From positions 1 through 26,306 of the forward strand of contig MPUH01001010.1 of the NCBI GenBank assembly GCA_001970955.1: 26,306 bases of DNA. The letters run 5' to 3'. Shown piece by piece: positions 11,101 through 20,692 of the stretch; the first letter of the stretch is position 1; every line of letters begins with the position of its first letter. This stretch comes from Stentor coeruleus. Lineage: Eukaryota; Ciliophora; Heterotrichea; Heterotrichida; Stentoridae. The notes below the pieces were generated by a model that saw nothing but the letters and a program-made list of their open reading frames with translations, was not told the origin of the DNA and did not search any database. A program made the translations under genes and the position numbers.

Positions 11101-13929
11101 ACTTCCTCCAAACCGCAACTATATTTTCCGTGTAGAAGCTCAAGACAATAAAATCAATGCTTTTGCCGATATTGTCATAAAAGTTGAACCTTCTGAACTT
11201 GTTCTCAAATTAGACCGTTCTGATGGAAGTGCTAATATTTATGAAGACTTGATAATTTCTGCATTAGAAAGTTATGATCCAGATAATCCGAATATAAATT
11301 TAAGGTATTTATGGACTTGTTATGAAGAAAATTCTGAATGTGTTGATAATGTTGGAGAATTACTTATAGGGAAAGAAGATGAAAAATTTTTAAAGGTCAT
11401 AAGTGGAAGGATGGTTGAAGGGAAAAAGTATTTGTTTACTTTGAGTATATATGATGATAATAGATCAACAAGTAGATCTGTTATTATTACAGCAAGTAAT
11501 TCGATAGGAATTGTTAAAACACCTGATTTACCTAATGTGATTAATATTGATAGGGAAGTTTTTATATATCCGAATTATGGATATGGTGATGAAGAACCTA
11601 GTTTTTTATGGAAACAAATAACTGGAGAAAATATTACTAGTCATTTGAAAATGGATATGCCGTATTTAGTTATTCCTAGAGGTATTATGGGTCCTGATAG
11701 GGATTTTGAGTTTAGGGTTGAGATGAATTATACGGGGAAAATTGCTTTTGGAGATGTTTATTGGGTTACTAATGCTGGACCGGAGTGTGGTGAGGTTTCA
11801 GCGGAGGTTAATAAACAGTTTGTTGTTATTANCCGGAGTGTGGTGAGGTTTCAGCGGAGGTTAATAAACAGTTTGTTGTTATTAAGATGAATTGTGTTGA
11901 TAATAAAGCCCATGAAGCTCCTTTAAGTTATGTTTATGGCATAATTGCAAACAATATCTACAATCCTCTTATTGTATCAAAACGATCATCTATGCTATTA
12001 CGTCTAAATCAAGGAGTTTATGAACTTTATGTTAAAGCTTGTGACTGTTACAGCACTTGCATTACAAAAAGTATTCATCTTAACACCACACAAAGATTCC
12101 TCTCTGATAGCTTAGAGAATTATAATAATGAAAAAAAATTCCCAGAGGCTCTGCCTCTGGCCATATGGAACAACGCTTTAACTTTCAACTCTGAAACATT
12201 TGCCTTAGCTTTTAATGATCTAGTTACTTATATATCAAATCAAGATATTGAATTAGTACATTTAAACATGGCCATAACATGTCTTGAATTTCTCACATCT
12301 TCAAACAAAACTCATTTTATGTATGAACATCAAAAAGAAATATTAACATTTTTAACAAAAATAGTTAACAGCTTAGACTATATTGAAGATGAAAATATGC
12401 AATATTTGGTTGATTTTTTATCACAAAATAAAATTAATAGTTATCAAATTGTATCAGATGCTGTTAGTGCTTTTAGTACTAAATGGATGACAAAGTTTGC
12501 CCCAAAAACTAAAAAAATTCTGAATTCAAAGATTAGTGTTATGAGACATAGGGTTATTGGCAATTCATTAGATGATAAATATGTGTTTAAATCGCTTACT
12601 ATATCTAATATTGATTTGCCTTGTACTTCTTATGAAATATGTGATTTTTTGATTACAGTTTATCCTGGTAACCCCGTAGCTATTATTGATGTTAAACTTT
12701 TTAAAGTTGGCACTTGGGAAAAAAGTACTGTTGCATTTTACAAGGAAAATGTGTTCCACCCAAATCTTTTGGCACCTATGATTGTAGAATACAATTTCTA
12801 CTCTTCTGCGCATTTTGAATGCTTACAACTTCGAGAAGATTTCTGGGTTGAAGAAGGCTGTAGGATTGTGAATCAAACATCAAAATTCACTCTAGCTATC
12901 TGGCATATGAGTCTATACAAATTAATTTATTATGGTGATTTTTCAATCGGATACTCATCTATAATAGCTGAAATTATCCTAATAACCCTTTGTATCTCTG
13001 GGACCATTTTCTTCTGCGCTATAGACACTTCATATAAAAACTCTCTACAGTCCATGTCCTACCAAGAGCCTGACTCGCCAAAATTATCTGAAAAAACGAA
13101 ATTCCGTTCAGGAAGCCGAGTTTTTGAAGACCATAAAATTGAAGAACTAAGCCAGCGAGTTGATGACCAAAATGCAAACTGTGAAATTAAAGATGATCAA
13201 AGCCCAGGAAATGAAGAACATAAAGAACACAATGATTTCCCTTCTGTAGAACTAAAACCCCCAAATTCAAACCTAAGAATTGATATGAGACTTGATTCAA
13301 GACCAGTTAATATGAGTACTGAAACTGGGAAAAATGATATTATCAAATATATAATGAGTGATGATAAACATAACACAGGAACTATGCAATATGAACATGT
13401 AAATTTATTATATCATCCTATATTAAATATAAAAATCAAACAGCTTGGGAACAGAAGAGTCGCATCATTTTTGCATTTATTCGCTGTGTTGTTATTTGAG
13501 TTTATGATAATAGGGATTGCTATGAACCCACATTTAAACAAGATTTTTAATACAGATAATGAGTTTGTAGCAATCGGGAATACGCAAATATTTATTTTAG
13601 TTGTCGGATCATTTTTAACCCAAAGTATGTCGATAGGGTTGATGATTTTGAATAATATTACTGAACATTCTCTGACTAGAAAATTTGTCGTTATAGGGAT
13701 TTCAGCTTTTACTATCTTTGTCAGTGCTTTGATTAGTGGGTATATGAGTTTGGTATACCCTTCAGTATATAGTTTTTATTGGACTATGATGTTTTTAGTA
13801 TACATTTGCTTGGAATTTCTGGTGTTTCAGAATATACTATGGAGAATTAGTATTATGATTTATAGAAAACCATCATCACATGATACGCTGTATTCGCCAA
13901 GTATACAACTTTTTACTGCTGATGGGTAA
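8153..13929 (+). CDS. Leishmanolysin (M8) protease fused to Cys-rich, REJ-like and GPS-like domains with five membrane spans (1907 aa)
   Basis: The gene is split by an N join at 11832. Collapsing the 53-nt duplicate puts both halves in one frame. A signal peptide (about 1-16) is followed by an M8 metalloprotease: HETAHILAF gives zinc ligands H170 and H174 and catalytic E171. SHWESRIMPEDIM supplies the third ligand H247 and a Met-turn M258, with the 11-residue spacing known for leishmanolysin. Residues about 463-713 are EGF/furin-like CxxC repeats, and about 813-1240 and beyond are REJ/PKD-like beta domains. A GPS-like segment (FWVEEGC to HMS, about 1546-1569) precedes span 1 (about 1583-1606), a charged disordered loop, and four more spans (about 1752-1880). 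This is probably a cell-surface adhesion, mating or receptor-like protease; the role is inferred. No intron is needed; ends with TAA. Confidence 0.88.
11780..11884. repeat. Assembly overlap: 52-nt direct duplicate around N at 11832
   Basis: Positions 11780-11831 and 11833-11884 are identical and flank a single N. Deleting one copy plus the N (53 nt) joins NKQFVVI directly to KMNCVDNK in frame. It is best read as an unmerged contig overlap and not a real tandem duplication. Confidence 0.93.
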
Positions 13930-14060
13930 TAATAAGTTTAGTTAAGTAGGTTTTAATGAAAATCATGGTATAAGAATTTATTGAGATATGTGATAATTTA
14001 TACTAAATAAATACGGTTATATATGGAGAAGATAGAAAAAAATCTAAATAATTCCTTATT
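13930..14060. other. Convergent 3' intergenic gap (131 nt)
   Basis: The leishmanolysin-like gene (plus) and the coiled-coil gene (minus) end 131 nt apart. The gap is AT-rich with no hairpin or other element I can support; both 3' UTRs must lie here or overlap. Confidence 0.5.
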
Positions 14061-16274
14061 TTACTTTCTCTTAACAACTTTTCCAAGTTTCCCCATACTA
14101 GAAGTTTTACCAAAAGGTCCGATCTGAGGACTAGCTTTTCCTTGCAGACCGACTTGAGGACTGAATTTCCCTAGGCTTGTCATAGGACTTAGTTTTCCAG
14201 TCAAAGATAACAACGGTGAGCTATAAACAGTCTTATGACTAGGACTTGGAGAAGCTAATGATTGTAACTCATATTTTCCAGGGGACTCAAATGAAATCCC
14301 ACTATTAGACCTATGATTAGTAAGTACTGATGTAGATAAACCTGCACTCATAGGGGTTTGAGGTTTATATGAAGAATCTTCAGTAGACTTTCTTTCTCTA
14401 ACTCTTGCTGAAGAACTGAGATTTTTTTTTTCTTCTTCTAATTTACTCTCTGCCTGCCCTTTATTATCTTCTAATTTTATTGCTTCTTCTCTTGTAAACT
14501 TATTAACATATTCATCAATACCCATATTGAAACTCTCAGAAAATACAATAAATAATCTATTGGCTATAAGTCTTAACCTTGCGTTTCTTGAACCAAATAA
14601 ATAAAATCCAGGATCATGTCGGACGAATGGTATTTTTAAAGGTTTAGGTAAATTGTTAACATATTCTGCCATAGCGAAATCTATTGGATCACCTTTTACT
14701 GGGATATATAAAGGTAGGGTGTTTCTATTAAGAAATAGTCTTTCTCGTAAAGATAGGTTTTCACCTCTACATTCACGAAGGGCTTCGACTAGTTTTGTTA
14801 TGATTCCTTGATAATACATTAACTGTCTTGACCCTTCTAATAATCTATTGCTTAAATACTCTGAATGGTCATATATACCACTAAAAACATAAACACTTTT
14901 TTCCTTTAAAATTTCAAACTGTGCTAGTAGATCTTTAGAATCAACAAGAAACCTACTCTCACTTATAACAAGTGAATCTGTTGATTTCCTCATTTGATTC
15001 TTTTTAATATTATCAGAATCTCTTCTTATATGGTTTATTTCTTTTTTACCTTCAGGGGGATTGTTTTTAAGTTTCTTTATTTCTGTTAAATACTCGTTTG
15101 ATTTTTTTAAAAGTTCATCTCTTTCTTTTTTAGACTCTAAGACGAGTTGAGCATTTTTAGCTTTTAAATTTTCGATATGTCTGTTTAGTTCGTTAATCAA
15201 ATGAATGTTTGAGTCTGGTTTTTTTTCACTGAGGATTTTTTCTAACATGGATGAGGAATCATTTTCCCGAGTATTTTGTATAGTGATTTTAGTATAGTCG
15301 TTGATTAAAACATTATATTTTGATTGCAATGCGCTAAGTTCCTGTTTTAAATTATTTGAAGTAGTTTGTAATGATAAATTTTCATTGATTACAGAGTCTA
15401 TAGTAAGTTGGAGTTGTTTGTTTATAGCATTGTAGCTGTATTCTTGAGATTTCAATTTGTTTTTAAAGGTATCCAAAGACTCTTCAAGAGTTTTATTAGC
15501 AATTTGTAGTTTTTCTATTGTTCTGCCCATGTCAGTAAAATTCCGTGACTCACTTTTCAGTTTGATTAATTCCGCTTTCATATGCGAAAGTTCTACATTC
15601 AATTTTTCCTCATTTTTTGCCTTGATTTCCTTAATCCTCCTTTCTTCTTCTATTGTTTTCTGATTTTTTTCCAATTGTCCCTTTAGGGTGTTAATAATCT
15701 TATCCTTCTCACTTATAACATCTTTAAGCTTGTCACAGGTTTTTTCATATACTTTCCTTAAGTTTTCTGGAACAACAGAAACAAAATTATGAACTTCTTC
15801 TAATACTGTATCCTTGACAGACTTTAATTGGCTGACCTCAAGTTTTTTTTCAACTCCTTTTACTAGATTTTCTAAGTAATTCGTGTACATTTCTATGTCA
15901 TAAGATTTTTCTTCGAAAAAATCATTGAGGTGAACTTTAGATAAAGACCCTTTGATTGGTTTTTTTAAATTTTCAGAATATCCTGAATGGGCTTGTTTTA
16001 TAGGAGTTAGGGTAATATCGATCTGGATTGACTGTTTGTGATCTGAAAAAGAAAAATTAGACGTGGTTTCTTTAGTCGAGAGTTTCTCTGATATGACTAG
16101 CTTACTATGGGAAAAACCTTGAAATGGGATAAGGGATGTAGATGCAGGAATTTCCACAATTATTTTGCTAAAGGGACTTCGGAAAACTTTGGTTATTGAT
16201 GGAAGAATCAGATGAAATTCGTCCAGTTGACCATGATTTGTATGAATTCCGATAGTAAGTAAACTTCGGTTCAT
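14061..16274 (-). CDS. Unrecognised coiled-coil protein with C-terminal GK-SP repeats (737 aa)
   Basis: I do not recognise the family with confidence. Residues about 1-95 look like a beta-rich fold (alternating hydrophobic strands, no catalytic motif). About 125-440 is a long Lys/Glu-rich coiled coil. A conserved-looking block follows at about 470-630, containing RHDPGFYLFGSRNARLRLIA and FNMGIDEYVNKFTREEA. It recalls, loosely, the YLFG...VRVGGGxMxIDEF block (GAS2-like) found in many ciliate cytoskeletal coiled-coil proteins, but the VRVGGG core is replaced by IVFSESF. The tail is disordered and basic, with repeated GK-x-SP units. A cortical or cytoskeletal role is plausible but unproven. One uninterrupted ORF, ends with TAA; convergent with the leishmanolysin-like gene. 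Confidence 0.8.
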   Translation of the reverse strand: MNRSLLTIGIHTNHGQLDEFHLILPSITKVFRSPFSKIIVEIPASTSLIPFQGFSHSKLVISEKLSTKETTSNFSFSDHKQSIQIDITLTPIKQAHSGYSENLKKPIKGSLSKVHLNDFFEEKSYDIEMYTNYLENLVKGVEKKLEVSQLKSVKDTVLEEVHNFVSVVPENLRKVYEKTCDKLKDVISEKDKIINTLKGQLEKNQKTIEEERRIKEIKAKNEEKLNVELSHMKAELIKLKSESRNFTDMGRTIEKLQIANKTLEESLDTFKNKLKSQEYSYNAINKQLQLTIDSVINENLSLQTTSNNLKQELSALQSKYNVLINDYTKITIQNTRENDSSSMLEKILSEKKPDSNIHLINELNRHIENLKAKNAQLVLESKKERDELLKKSNEYLTEIKKLKNNPPEGKKEINHIRRDSDNIKKNQMRKSTDSLVISESRFLVDSKDLLAQFEILKEKSVYVFSGIYDHSEYLSNRLLEGSRQLMYYQGIITKLVEALRECRGENLSLRERLFLNRNTLPLYIPVKGDPIDFAMAEYVNNLPKPLKIPFVRHDPGFYLFGSRNARLRLIANRLFIVFSESFNMGIDEYVNKFTREEAIKLEDNKGQAESKLEEEKKNLSSSARVRERKSTEDSSYKPQTPMSAGLSTSVLTNHRSNSGISFESPGKYELQSLASPSPSHKTVYSSPLLSLTGKLSPMTSLGKFSPQVGLQGKASPQIGPFGKTSSMGKLGKVVKRK

Positions 16275-16939
16275 TGACTTATTTTATTAATTCACTAATG
16301 GTACGAATTTCATTTTTGGATTTTGATTATATTATAAAGATTATGAATATAATATTTCATTGGTATAAATAAGATTATTGGGAAAATTGTTAATTTTAGA
16401 TAAGGTAGAATGCATGTTTTTGAATAAAATTTGAAAGTCTGTATTTAAGTAAAATTAATGTATTATTGTATGGTTATATTGGGTAATTTTATAAATTGAG
16501 TTTTGAAATAATTAATAATAATAAAAAAATCGCAAATACATTTAGTTAGCATTTTAAGGGAAATATGCTGAAAATAACTGAGATTAGGAAAAAGATTAGC
16601 ATTATAGTATTTAAATTATTGGACTTTTTAAATAAAAGCTTAACAGTATCATTTACATTTCCCTACACCAAACTAGGTACTTTCATAATAACAACAAAAT
16701 TGTAAATAATTACAAAATCCTATATCATTAAAAACTAATCTATTTAATAATCCACAAATCCCAAATCATAAAATTCATATATTTTCCTTATCCATCAACC
16801 CTCACACAATTTTTTTTTTATAAAATCCTCAATACTCCTTCAAATCCCTTTTCACTCTCCAAAAAGCTTATCCTCCTAAATAAAACCCTCCTCTTCCCAA
16901 TCCTCAAAAACTTATTTTTTAAAAAAAAATTATTATATT
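16275..16939. other. Intergenic region (665 nt)
   Basis: It lies between the 5' end of the coiled-coil gene and the 3' end of the CRAL-TRIO gene, both on the minus strand. The left part (to about 16560) is G-biased and the right part (about 16640-16930) strongly C-biased on the plus strand, with homopolymer A and T tracts. No coding sequence, tRNA or structured RNA was recognised. Confidence 0.5.
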
Positions 16940-18424
16940 CTAATAAATGCTGCAATTACTAGACATATTCTCACAACATGTAATTTTTGAGCACCTTCCA
17001 AATCTATCATCTCTATCAATAATAATCCCAATCGGTGGTGGTCCATTTTTTCTTTTCGGTGTAAAAAAGTCTTCATTCATTTTTTTAAAATTCTCCTTAT
17101 TACTCGGAGAGAAACTCACAAGAAAATTTTCTTCTTTAGGAAACTCGCCAGTTTCTTGAACAACTTTCTGCCCACTTCTTAATAAAAGTTCTTCTAAAGG
17201 TCTTATCCCATTTCTAAGTTTTTCAGGACTTTTTTCCCCATTTCTATTAAACGGTGCAAGGTCTTCAAACTCAATAAGCACTTCGTCTTGATTTTCTAAA
17301 TCACTTCTTCCATAATTATCATTTTCTAAATCTTCGATAGATACTTCTGAATGCTCAAGGCTCACATCAAGCGAGTTTACCTTACTTCTGACTTTTATCT
17401 TTGGTGATGGGCTTCGATCTTTACTTTCACATATATTAGTTAAAGTTGTTACTGGATGGAATTGACAATAACTATCTTTTGTACTAAGTCTGATTACTTG
17501 TCCAGGCATAGCATAATTTAAATCTGGGATATTAGGTGGCCAATAATTAAGGATATTTGGAGCCCTTCCTCCATATTTTTCTTCAATCATATACGGATTT
17601 GCAGTGGCAAGAAGTTCTGATGAATTTGAAGAATTAGAGATTTTAATTTTTTCAATAGTCACATCATCTAAAAAAGGTTTTATACAAGACCATAACATGC
17701 ATATACCTTTAGGTGGATTGACTATATAATTCATTCCTAATCTACACCTATAATTCACTTGTAATATCGTAAGTACTTGTTTTAAAGAGTTTACAGAAAG
17801 GTTGCCTAGACCTTTTTTACCTAAGTCTATTAAAACAACCCAATTTTCAATTTGCCCTGGAAGAAGCATATGGTCTACAACATAATCTAATAGGAAAATT
17901 AGCATGTCTGTATATTCATCGATTGTATTCTGAATAAAAATTACTGTTTTAAAGTCTATTTTTGAAAAGTTCATCACGATTATAGGACGAAACATTGAGT
18001 CTCTACCTCCTATATAAAAAGCTCCTGAATTCTATTTGGTAATTACTAGTAAGTGGTAAACTTTTGGATAAAGTTCTTCGTAGCTGTTGGGCATTTTTTC
18101 TTCACGCCATTTTAAATGCAGAATTAGCGCTTTTGTTGCGCTACGGGTTTTCCATCCTGTTCCATAACAGAAACGAAGCAGGTGATTGCGAGACCAGGAG
18201 GATGGAATTTTTAGCCCATCAAGATTTTGATCTTTGATTTCGCTTTCAAGACGGGCCAGCTTCTCGTTTTCGAAATCTGATAAGACTTGGAATTCAAAAA
18301 TATGTCTGATAGATTTTTTCCCTGAACCAGAACAAATGTAGCTATCGTCTGGCCAGAATTTGTATGCATCACGGGGTACTAGTATACAACCTGGCACTGG
18401 GATTTTAAAATTTGACATTTGCAT
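16940..18424 (-). CDS. CRAL-TRIO (Sec14-like) lipid-binding protein (489 aa, 2 exons)
   Basis: Exons are 18424-18047 and 18031-16940. The first encodes a CRAL-TRIO N-terminal helical region (LLRFCYGTGWKTRSATKALI, then LKWREE). The second begins NSGAFYIGGRDSMFRPIIVM, the classic start of the CRAL-TRIO lipid pocket. The two halves only join if the 15-nt intron is removed, and the join falls inside the conserved block. The lipid-binding domain ends near residue 300. The rest is an acidic, Ser/Pro-rich tail, probably disordered, with PPPIGIIIDRDD near the end. Such proteins carry phosphoinositides or other lipids between membranes; the ligand cannot be told here. The gene starts only 83 nt after the TBC gene stop on the same strand. 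Ends with TAG; the final CSIY is a poor CaaX match. Confidence 0.88.
18032..18046 (-). other. 15-nt intron of the CRAL-TRIO gene
   Basis: Reads GTAATTACCAAATAG on the coding strand. It ends in an in-frame TAG; removal joins VYHLL to NSGAFYIGGRD, restoring the conserved CRAL-TRIO sequence. Phase 0, A at position 10. Confidence 0.92.
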
Positions 18425-18507
18425 TATTTAAATTTTTAAATATCGATAATGAAGATATTACTACATTGGGTTAAATGTATGATTTATAGTAAAGACTACA
18501 GGCTATG

Positions 18508-20692
18508 TTAAATAACTAAGCAGTTTTGGCTTGCACAAAGCCTCGAACAACTATTTCGTTCTTTTTTATTGGGGGTAAGAGGGAGAACATCAATATTTCT
18601 CTGTGTTTCAGAATGGGTTTCTTTACCTGTAGCTTCAGTTATTGTTTCACTTCCAATGCTTTTTCCTCGTATTTCCTCAATAAACGCAGGGTCTTTAACA
18701 ACTTCAAAACTCTCTTCATGTTCTTCTAGATTAATAAAAGCAGGCATTTGAGGTTTGTCTAAACTTTTTTCACTCATCATTATACTAACCTCTATGCATT
18801 TATCTCCAATAACCTCAACATCAGAATTCAAATTTAAATCTGCAATATCAATATCAACATCAGAAATTGCTGACATTCCTGACAATGGGGATTTTTCAGG
18901 ACTTGATAAATCACTCATAATCTCATCATCATGTATAATCTTTTCTACTGAAGGTATTTCTATTAAATCAACCAAACTTGTATCTATACTTTGAAGGTTT
19001 TTGCATAAAAATTTAAAAAAAGGATCTGTTTTTATATAAGAAATAAAAACTTTATAAGACACTTCCTCGGGTTTTGGTAAAAATTGGCATATGTTTTTTT
19101 GATAAAAAGTGTGTCGATTGAAAAGATTTTCTTCAATATGAAGGATAAGATGAATGAAATCTGAAAGTATAATTTTTTGAGAACAATCCCGNCTCGGGTT
19201 TTGGTAAAAATTGGCATATGTTTTTTTGATAAAAAGTGTGTCGATTGAAAAGAATTTCTTCAATATGAAGGATAAGATGAATGAAATCTGAAAGTATAAT
19301 TTTTTGAGAACAATCCCGATCCATAGTTTTGAAAAACAGTTCAAGTTTTTTGTCTAAGCCTTCAACTAAAAGANGATCCATAGTTTTGAAAAACAGTTCA
19401 AGTTTTTTGTCTAAGCCTTCAACTAAAAGAGCTATAGCAATTTTTATAGACAATGCTGTTAAAACATCATTTCCATTTTGATCGAAAATCACATAAAATC
19501 TCACAACCCTCTTGAAATCCCACATAAAATTCTTAAAAGCAAAATTCTGAAAAATTGCCCTACTAACATTCGACCCATTCTCAAAACTCTCCAAACAACT
19601 CACAATAGAAAAAGCTGTCTCATAATTAAACCCATCAAATTCAAGTTGTTTCTTAAAATCTTTTATCATCACAAGTCTACCATTAAACTCATTCTCCACA
19701 TTAACTAAAATCTTAGAATTTCTCTTACTCAAAGCAGCATAACTCGGCTTTCCAAGTGTTTTTTTAATAAGCCCTTCAACTCCTGTTTTCTCAATTTTCC
19801 TATACAATTTATTCTTAGAAATATTTCCTGCAAGCATAATCGAATCAATAGTTGTCCCAATACTCAAACTTTTTATTTCATTTTTCAAACTGTTTCTAAA
19901 AAAACTCTCGTTTTTACTAAGTAAAGCTAAGGCAAATCTCATAGCAAATTCAAAACCATGAATCAAACAATTGTCCCATACACGAAAAATTTCATTTGAT
20001 CCAATTGCATTACTAAATAAGCTTTTAAACCAGCCTTCAGAAAGTTTTTCCATGACAACTGTGAATATCGTCAAATCTTGTATTGCCCCTTTTTTAAGCT
20101 TTTGTGGAAAAGCCATTAAATTAACAATTTTCGGTCGAAGTTTCCCGGCGTGTATAGAAAAAGTTCTAATTTCTTCCATAAGGGCTTGAGAGTTGTTTTT
20201 CCCAGTATAAAAATCCTATGTAATAATTACAGTTGGGAAAACATTGATGAAAAAATGACATAGCATTACAAAGGAATCTGTTTCTAAAGGAAAAACATCT
20301 AACAAACTATTTGATATATGCCCAATACCGATATTATAACTGATTTCTGGGTATTTTATACAGAAAATGCTTATCAATGAGAACAATTTTGATTGACGCT
20401 CATCAGAATCTATGCAATTTGAGGTTATTTTACTGATATCATGCTTGATTATAGAAACTAATGATGAGTTTAATATGGTTTCTTTATTTAGCTTGGACTT
20501 TTTATAGTAGTTTAAAGACTCGCTGGCGAATTTTGGCTCTACTAAACTGACCCAGACCCTTTTTATTAATTACACTGGCCTATTCACTCCGGGATTGACA
20601 AGTCCTAAGTTTGAAGCTCGGATTATTAGCATTTTTTCTTGATAAGAGCCTTGGAAGTTGGTGAACTCATTCCAGGTTTTAAAAGTATTCAT
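18508..20692 (-). CDS. TBC (RabGAP-like) protein with EF-hand pair and C-terminal CaaX box (656 aa, 3 exons)
   Basis: Exons are 20692-20574, 20558-20231 and 20215-18508; duplicates at two N joins (19192 and 19374) must be collapsed. Removing 30 intron nt and 184 duplicated nt leaves exactly 657 codons. An in-frame TAA at 20707 bounds the start. The TBC domain runs from about residue 29 (GLVNPGVNRPVVWVSL) through FVMLCHFFINVFPTDFYTG and IFRVWDNCLIHG to about 265. Two EF-hand-like loops follow (about 394-405, degenerate, and 429-440, DRDCSQKIILSD), as in the TBC1D8/9 group. The tail is acidic and ends in CLVI. The catalytic Arg of IxxDxxR is Lys (K83) and the Gln of YxQG is Ile (I116), so classical dual-finger GAP activity is doubtful; Rab binding may remain. 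Ends with TAA. Confidence 0.85.
19066..19318. repeat. Assembly overlap: 126-nt duplicate around N at 19192
   Basis: Positions 19066-19191 and 19193-19318 are the same apart from one base (19127 T versus 19254 A), which changes Asn to Ile in the TBC protein. Removing 127 nt restores the frame. The single difference suggests two haplotypes or a sequencing error kept the contigs from merging. Confidence 0.92.
19318..19430. repeat. Assembly overlap: 56-nt duplicate around N at 19374
   Basis: Positions 19318-19373 and 19375-19430 are identical around a single N. The 57-nt excess keeps the frame and would add a second copy of LLVEGLDKKLELFFKTMD to the TBC protein, so collapse is the better reading. 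Confidence 0.9.
20216..20230 (-). other. 15-nt intron 2 of the TBC gene
   Basis: Reads GTAATTATTACATAG on the coding strand. In-frame TAG; removal joins INVFPT to DFYTGKNNSQALMEE inside the TBC domain. Phase 0, A at position 10. Confidence 0.9.
20559..20573 (-). other. 15-nt intron 1 of the TBC gene, AAG acceptor
   Basis: Reads GTAATTAATAAAAAG on the coding strand. It removes an in-frame TAA and joins the hidden first exon (NPGVNRPV) to VWVSL, rebuilding the start of the TBC domain. Phase 2; A at position 10. It is the only one of six introns not ending TAG. Confidence 0.75.

Noticed and set aside
13926-13941. 16-nt GTAATAATAAGTTTAG at the end of the leishmanolysin-like gene as an intron
   Set aside because: Removing it leaves the same last residues followed at once by TAA, so there is no evidence for it.
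16940-16953. CSIY end of the CRAL-TRIO protein as a CaaX box
   Set aside because: Tyr is a poor final residue, and the position is not supported by context.
19318-19430. Real internal repeat of LLVEGLDKKLELFFKTMD in the TBC protein
   Set aside because: The two copies are base-identical and meet at an N, so an assembly overlap explains them better.
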